This document shows positions 13,823 through 17,546 of a stretch of DNA of 17,546 nt, piece by piece. The position numbers and the translations under genes are program-made. The stretch lies in contig JAGBEM010000121.1 of NCBI GenBank assembly GCA_017936985.1, positions 1-17,546 on the forward strand. Reading direction: 5' to 3'. Below the pieces are notes generated by a model. It was not told the DNA's origin, searched no databases, and was given only the letters and a program-made list of their open reading frames with translations. This DNA comes from Oscillospiraceae bacterium (lineage in GTDB: Bacteria; Bacillota_A; Clostridia; Oscillospirales; Oscillospiraceae). Numbering within the stretch: the first letter of the stretch is position 1; each line of letters opens with the position of its first letter.

Positions 13823-15172
13823 ATGGCATTTGAAGGCTTAACTGAAAAAATTGCCGCCACCTTCAAAAAGCTCCGGGGCAAAGGCCGTCTGAAAGAGGCT
13901 GATGTGAAGGAGGCTATGCGGGAGATCCGCATGGCGCTGCTGGAGGCGGATGTCAGCTATAAGGTCTGCAAGGATTTCACCAAGGCCGTTACCGAGCGGT
14001 GCATCGGCGCGGATGTGCTGGAATCCTTGACCCCTGCCCAGATGATCGTCAAGATCGTTAACGAAGAGCTTACCGCTCTGATGGGCAGCGATACAAAACA
14101 TATTACTATCAATCCCAAAGGACCTACGGTAGTTATGCTGGTAGGTCTGCAGGGTGCAGGTAAGACCACCAATGGTTCTAAGCTGGCAGGCTTGATGAAG
14201 CGGCAGGGCAAGAATCCTTTGCTGGTTGCCTGTGATATTTACCGGCCTGCGGCTATCACACAGCTGAAGGTCTGCGGTGAAAAGCTGAGCATCCCGGTTT
14301 TTGACCGGGGCACACAGAATCCGGTGAATACCGCCAAGGAAGCGGTGCTTTACGCCCGTCAGCACGGTCATGATATGGTATTTCTGGATACCGCTGGCCG
14401 GCTTCATGTGGATGAAGCACTGATGGAAGAGCTGAAGAACATCAAATCCGCTGTCCAGCCTGATGAGATCATGCTGGTGGTGGATGCTATGACCGGTCAG
14501 GATGCTGTCAATGCCGCCCAGAGCTTCAACGAATGGCTGGATATCGATTCCGTGATGCTTAGTAAGCTGGATGGCGATGCCAGAGGCGGCGCGGCGCTGT
14601 CTGTCCGTGCCATCACCGGCAAGCCCATCAAGTTCGCAGGTATGGGCGAAAAGCTGGAGGATATCGAAGCCTTCCATCCGGATCGGATGGCGTCCAGAAT
14701 TCTGGGCATGGGCGATGTGCTGAGCCTCATCGAAAAGGCGGAAAAGGCTTACGATGAGAAAAAGGCTGCCGAGATGGAGGAAAAGCTGAAATCCAACCGC
14801 TTTACTCTCCAGGATTTCTACGACCAGATGGTGCAGATGAAGTCCATGGGCTCTATGCAGGACATTCTGGCGCAGATGCCCGGCGGTGCGAATCTCAAAA
14901 ATGTGAATGTGGATGAAAAGGCTATGGCAAGAACTGAGGCTATCATCCTTTCCATGACTCCCAAGGAACGGGAAAATCCCAATATCATCGCTGCCTCCCG
15001 GAAAAAGCGGATCGCCGCCGGCGCCGGTGTGAAGGTGGAGGATGTCAACAGACTTTTAAAGTCTTTTGAGCAGATGCGCAGTCTTATTAAGCAGTTCTCC
15101 GGCCCCGGAGCTGGCAAGAAGATGAAGCGCATGAGAGGTCTGGGTGGCTTTGGCGGCTTCCCCGGATTCTAA
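13823..15172 (+). CDS. ffh: Signal recognition particle protein Ffh (SRP54), GTPase
   Basis: Binds signal sequences of nascent membrane and secreted proteins together with the 4.5S/scRNA, and docks at FtsY by a GTPase switch. The protein is 449 residues. An N-terminal helical bundle is followed by the G domain: GLQGAGKTTN (108-117) is the P-loop, CDIYRPAAITQL the insertion-box region, DTAGR (189-193) the G3 motif, SKLDGDARGGAALS the G4 region. The Met-rich M domain carries QMPG and the RNA-binding region, and the protein ends in a Gly/Phe-rich tail (GGFGGFPGF). GAGGAG precedes the ATG, overlapping the ylxM end. Confidence 0.98.
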   Translation: MAFEGLTEKIAATFKKLRGKGRLKEADVKEAMREIRMALLEADVSYKVCKDFTKAVTERCIGADVLESLTPAQMIVKIVNEELTALMGSDTKHITINPKGPTVVMLVGLQGAGKTTNGSKLAGLMKRQGKNPLLVACDIYRPAAITQLKVCGEKLSIPVFDRGTQNPVNTAKEAVLYARQHGHDMVFLDTAGRLHVDEALMEELKNIKSAVQPDEIMLVVDAMTGQDAVNAAQSFNEWLDIDSVMLSKLDGDARGGAALSVRAITGKPIKFAGMGEKLEDIEAFHPDRMASRILGMGDVLSLIEKAEKAYDEKKAAEMEEKLKSNRFTLQDFYDQMVQMKSMGSMQDILAQMPGGANLKNVNVDEKAMARTEAIILSMTPKERENPNIIAASRKKRIAAGAGVKVEDVNRLLKSFEQMRSLIKQFSGPGAGKKMKRMRGLGGFGGFPGF

Positions 15173-15245
15173 TAGTGTTCGCTGAAAGCAAATTGCTTTG
15201 CGATATAGATTATTTACGAAAGAATTATTTTTGGAGGTGAAACCC

Positions 15246-15485
15246 ATGGTTAAGATCAGACTGAGAAGAATGGGCGCAAAGAAGGCTCCTTACTACCGTA
15301 TCGTTGTCGCTGATGCCCGCTCCCCCCGTGACGGTCGCTGCATCGAAGAGATCGGCACCTACAACCCCCTGCTGGAGTCCGGCAACATCACTGTCGACGC
15401 TGAGAAGGCTCAGACCTGGATCAAGAACGGCGCACAGCCCACTGACACCGTTCGTGGCCTGCTGAAGAAGGCTGGCGTGCTGTAA
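15246..15485 (+). CDS. rpsP: Ribosomal protein bS16
   Basis: A structural protein of the 30S subunit, 79 residues. [20 protein letters not shown] and [10 protein letters not shown] are diagnostic, and EEIGTYNPL follows. The start at 15246 has GGAGG about 9 bases upstream; the longer open frame to 15198 is not supported. The 73 bases after ffh hold a small AAAGC/GCTTT hairpin but no clear promoter or terminator, so it is probably read through from the ylxM promoter. Confidence 0.97.
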   Translation: MVKIRLRRMGAKKAPYYRIVVADARSPRDGRCIEEIGTYNPLLESGNITVDAEKAQTWIKNGAQPTDTVRGLLKKAGVL

Positions 15486-15508
15486 GAACCCCTGAAGGAG
15501 TTTGCGCA

Positions 15509-15739
15509 ATGAAAGAACTTTTGCTGTATATGGCAAAGAATCTGGTGGATGATCCCGAATCTGTCACCGTTACCGAACTCGAAAATGAGGATGGCAAGGT
15601 GCTGGAGCTGCGTGTTGCCGAGGGCGACATGGGCAAGGTGATCGGCCGCCAGGGTCGGATCGCCAAGGAGATCCGTACCATCGTAAAGACAGTTGCCCAG
15701 CGCACTGGCGAAAAGGTCACTGTCGATATTGTGGATTAA
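15509..15739 (+). CDS. khpA: KhpA, KH-domain RNA-binding protein
   Basis: A 76-residue single KH domain. The RNA-binding loop GRQG lies in GKVIGRQGRIAKEIRTIV (42-59). The family (formerly YlqC) partners with KhpB/EloR and affects cell elongation and division in streptococci, probably by acting on mRNAs. The start has AAGGAG 8 bases upstream. The place between rpsP and rimM is the usual one in Firmicutes. Confidence 0.96.
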   Translation: MKELLLYMAKNLVDDPESVTVTELENEDGKVLELRVAEGDMGKVIGRQGRIAKEIRTIVKTVAQRTGEKVTVDIVD

Positions 15740-15746
15740 TGGATGG

Positions 15747-15771
15747 TGCGTGGCTTCTTGCCACGCATTTT
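15747..15771 (+). terminator. Hairpin between khpA and rimM, possible partial terminator
   Basis: An 8-bp perfect stem TGCGTGGC/GCCACGCA (15747-15754 with 15760-15767) has the loop TTCTT and is followed by only four T. It begins 8 bases after the khpA stop. The outer bases GGA/TCC can extend the stem through G-T pairs. It may reduce readthrough into rimM-trmD or be a processing site. Confidence 0.5.
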
Positions 15772-15802
15772 CCATATGACTACGAAGCGAGGAGACAAGA
15801 AT

Positions 15803-16294
15803 ATGAGACTCCAGTTTGTTGAAGCCGGTGAGATCGTGACGACCCATGGGGTCCGGGGTGAAGTGAAGGTACTGCCCTGGCTGGACTCTCCGGAAAACTT
15901 ATGTGAATTCGATCGCTGCAGAATTGACGGCGCGGAATATAAGATCCTCTCCTGCCGGGTGCAGAAGACCTGCAATCTGGTGGTACTTTCGGGCGTTGAT
16001 ACTATGGAAAAGGCCCAGGCCATGCGTGGCAAGACCATAGAGCTGTACCGGGAGGATATTGACGACGAAGTGGTATTTGCCGCGGAGCTGATGGGTATGG
16101 AAGTGTTCTGCGACGGCGAAGCAATCGGCAAGATCACCGATGTGCTGGATTATCCCGGCAATATGGTGTATGTTGTCAGGGGCGCGCATGAATACATGAT
16201 TCCGGCAGTGAAGCAGTTTATTCTGAATACCGATCTGGGTGCAAACCGGATGGATGTTGCCATCATCGAGGGGATGCGAAGCGATGAGAATTGA
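15803..16294 (+). CDS. rimM: 16S rRNA processing/maturation factor RimM
   Basis: Assists 30S assembly, acting on the 3' head domain of 16S rRNA with S19. From 15803 (MRLQFVEAGEIV) the protein is 163 residues, normal length, with GAGGAG 9 bases upstream. The in-frame ATG at 15743 lies within the hairpin region and is not supported. The N-terminal RimM barrel has GEIVTTHGVRGEVKVLP; the C-terminal PRC-barrel part has DYPGNMVYVVR and MIPAVKQFI. It overlaps trmD by 11 bases. Confidence 0.95.
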   Translation: MRLQFVEAGEIVTTHGVRGEVKVLPWLDSPENLCEFDRCRIDGAEYKILSCRVQKTCNLVVLSGVDTMEKAQAMRGKTIELYREDIDDEVVFAAELMGMEVFCDGEAIGKITDVLDYPGNMVYVVRGAHEYMIPAVKQFILNTDLGANRMDVAIIEGMRSDEN

Positions 16295-17057
16295 TATTAT
16301 GACCCTGTTTCCTGAGACGCTGGGAGATGTACTGTCGGAAAGTATTCTGGGACGGGCCCAGGAGCGGGGCTTTATCCGCATCGAGACCCACCAGATCCGG
16401 GATTACACTGTCAACAAACAGAACCAGGTGGATGACTATCCTTATGGTGGCGGACGGGGCGCTGTGATGACGGCAGACCCCCTATACCGGTGCTGGGAAG
16501 CCATCTGCGAGGAAGCGGCGGGCCCGGTGTATACCATCTATTTATCCCCTTGTGGAAAGACCTTCAAGCAGGCGGATGCGATTCGTCTCAGCAAGCTCGA
16601 CAATATCGTGATGGTCTGCGGTCATTATGAGGGCATCGACCAGCGGTTTATCGACGAGTGCGTGGACGAGGAGATCAGCCTGGGCGACTTTGTGCTCACC
16701 GGCGGTGAGATCGCAGCCATGGCGGTGACCGACGCGGTGTGCCGGATGGTGCCGGGGGTTTTGGCGGATCCGGAGTGCTTTGAGGATGAAAGCCATTTTA
16801 ACGGTTTGCTGGAATATCCCCAGTACACCCGTCCTGCAGTGTGGCATGGCCGGGCGATCCCGGAGATCCTGACCTCCGGCAACCACGAAAAAGTGCGCCA
16901 GTGGCGGCGGAAGCAGTCCCTGCGCCGCACCCGGGAGCGCAGACCCGATATGTACGAAAAAGTGGATCTTTCCTCCAAGCATGACAAAAAACTGCTGAAG
17001 GAGATGGAGCAGGAGGATATGGAAAATGAATCTAAAGCTGATTCCGGTAACAAATGA
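16284..17057 (+). CDS. trmD: tRNA (guanine-37-N1)-methyltransferase TrmD
   Basis: Methylates G37 next to the anticodon using S-adenosylmethionine; essential for frame maintenance. From 16284 (MRIDIMTLFP) the protein is 257 residues. The knot-fold landmarks are DYPYGGGRGAVM (51-62), LSPCGKTF (87-94), CGHYEGIDQR (112-121) and SLGDFVLTGGE (132-142). The C-terminal part has HFNGLLEYPQYTRP and ends in a charged tail of about 25 residues. GAGGGG lies about 10 bases upstream, inside rimM. The next gene starts 32 bases before this stop. Confidence 0.97.
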   Translation: MRIDIMTLFPETLGDVLSESILGRAQERGFIRIETHQIRDYTVNKQNQVDDYPYGGGRGAVMTADPLYRCWEAICEEAAGPVYTIYLSPCGKTFKQADAIRLSKLDNIVMVCGHYEGIDQRFIDECVDEEISLGDFVLTGGEIAAMAVTDAVCRMVPGVLADPECFEDESHFNGLLEYPQYTRPAVWHGRAIPEILTSGNHEKVRQWRRKQSLRRTRERRPDMYEKVDLSSKHDKKLLKEMEQEDMENESKADSGNK

Positions 17058-17487
17058 AAATTGGCGAGATGCTGTTTTCCTTACCACAGACCCAGAGCGA
17101 AAGATACCGCTGGATGAGAAGTGGATCACTAGCAATGCCTATTCTATGCTACAGTGTATCTACGATGATGAATGGGATTGCCGTTTGCTGATGGACGGAG
17201 ATCAGGCGGTGGGGTTTGCGTTTTATGGTTTGCTGCCTGAAGAGAACAGAGCATACCTATGCAGATATATGATGGATGTCAATTACCAGAATCAAGGCTA
17301 CGGCAAAGCGTTTCTTCCGTTGGTTTTGGAGTTGATCCGCAATCAGTATGGACAAAAAACAGTTTATACCTCTGTCCATGATGAGAATCCGCACGCAAAA
17401 CATCTGTATGAGGAATTCGGTTTTCAACCTACCGAAGAAATGGATGGAGAAGAACGGGTTTATGTTCTTTTGGGAGAAACCATATGA
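17026..17487 (+). CDS. GNAT acetyltransferase, SpeG/BltD-like
   Basis: A 153-residue acetyltransferase resembling diamine/spermidine N-acetyltransferases in overall pattern (N-terminal MNLKLIPVTNENWRD, SNAYSMLQ, then RYMMDVNYQNQGYGKAFL at 80-97). QNQGYG (88-93) is the acetyl-CoA-binding motif; ENPHAKHLYEEFGF (120-133) is the usual C-terminal element. The substrate, polyamine or other, is inferred only by resemblance. AGGAGG lies 10 bases upstream, inside trmD. It overlaps trmD by 32 bases at the front and the sirtuin gene by 4 bases (ATGA) at the back. It occupies the place where rplS often follows trmD. Confidence 0.9.
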   Translation: MNLKLIPVTNENWRDAVFLTTDPERKIPLDEKWITSNAYSMLQCIYDDEWDCRLLMDGDQAVGFAFYGLLPEENRAYLCRYMMDVNYQNQGYGKAFLPLVLELIRNQYGQKTVYTSVHDENPHAKHLYEEFGFQPTEEMDGEERVYVLLGETI

Positions 17488-17546
17488 AACAAATCCAAAT
17501 TCTGAAACAGTGGATTGCGGAAAGTAACCGCATCGTCTTCTTTGGC
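17484..17546 (+). CDS. cobB: Sir2-type NAD-dependent protein deacylase, N-terminal start (runs off window)
   Basis: Only 21 residues are visible, ending in ESNRIVFFG. This matches the typical N-terminus of bacterial sirtuins (KQWI.ESN.IVFFG, normally followed by GAGVSTESGIPDFR). Sirtuins remove acyl groups from protein lysines using NAD. The start codon overlaps the stop of the GNAT gene as ATGA, so the two are coupled. The call rests on a short stretch and would be settled by the next few bases. Confidence 0.82.
   Translation, partial: MKQIQILKQWIAESNRIVFFG

Noticed and set aside
15173..15245. Separate promoter for rpsP
   Set aside because: AT-rich candidates such as TTGCTT have no -10 box at a suitable distance, so readthrough from the ylxM promoter is the simpler reading.

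Overview
The window looks like chromosome from an anaerobic gut-type Firmicute, most likely class Clostridia, order Oscillospirales. This is inferred from strong Shine-Dalgarno (SD) sites (AGGAGG type), sigma-A style promoters, a zinc transporter ATPase with an N-terminal Cys cluster, BspA-type leucine-rich surface proteins, and family resemblance of several small proteins. I see no insertion sequence, phage gene, CRISPR array, rRNA or tRNA. The DNA is mostly core chromosome with some accessory small genes.

Layout. Positions 1-452 hold the 3' part of acetate kinase and its terminator. A palindromic repeat (523-622) follows. From about 630 to 10478 all genes run on the minus strand: a BspA-like lipoprotein, a small acidic membrane protein, a membrane-bound E2/CAT-like acyltransferase followed by a biotin ligase, the proline operon proB-proA-proC, and a zinc-import operon (lipoprotein, ATPase, permease) that ends with the tRNA methyltransferase gene trmO. 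A divergent plus-strand gene (10594-11100) encodes a two-helix membrane protein. Next comes a composite repeat cluster (11122-11330), a conserved 76-residue protein (minus), and a zinc-ribbon/LRR membrane protein (minus). The latter is divergent from a GNAT acetyltransferase and a small membrane protein (plus).

From 13406 to the end everything is on the plus strand and forms one translation and secretion cluster. A consensus promoter drives ylxM-ffh (signal recognition particle), then rpsP, khpA, rimM and trmD. In place of the rplS gene that commonly follows trmD, there is an overlapping GNAT acetyltransferase. That gene in turn overlaps (ATGA) the start of a sirtuin-type deacylase that runs off the window.

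The points most worth following up are: the repeat family with one conserved hairpin and one sequence-variable but structure-preserving hairpin, found in both convergent intergenic gaps; a perfectly symmetric divergent promoter at 12393-12443 whose two -35 boxes overlap; the membrane-anchored acyltransferase lacking the usual catalytic His and apparently read from a nearly leaderless mRNA; and the acetyltransferase-sirtuin pair attached to the trmD operon.
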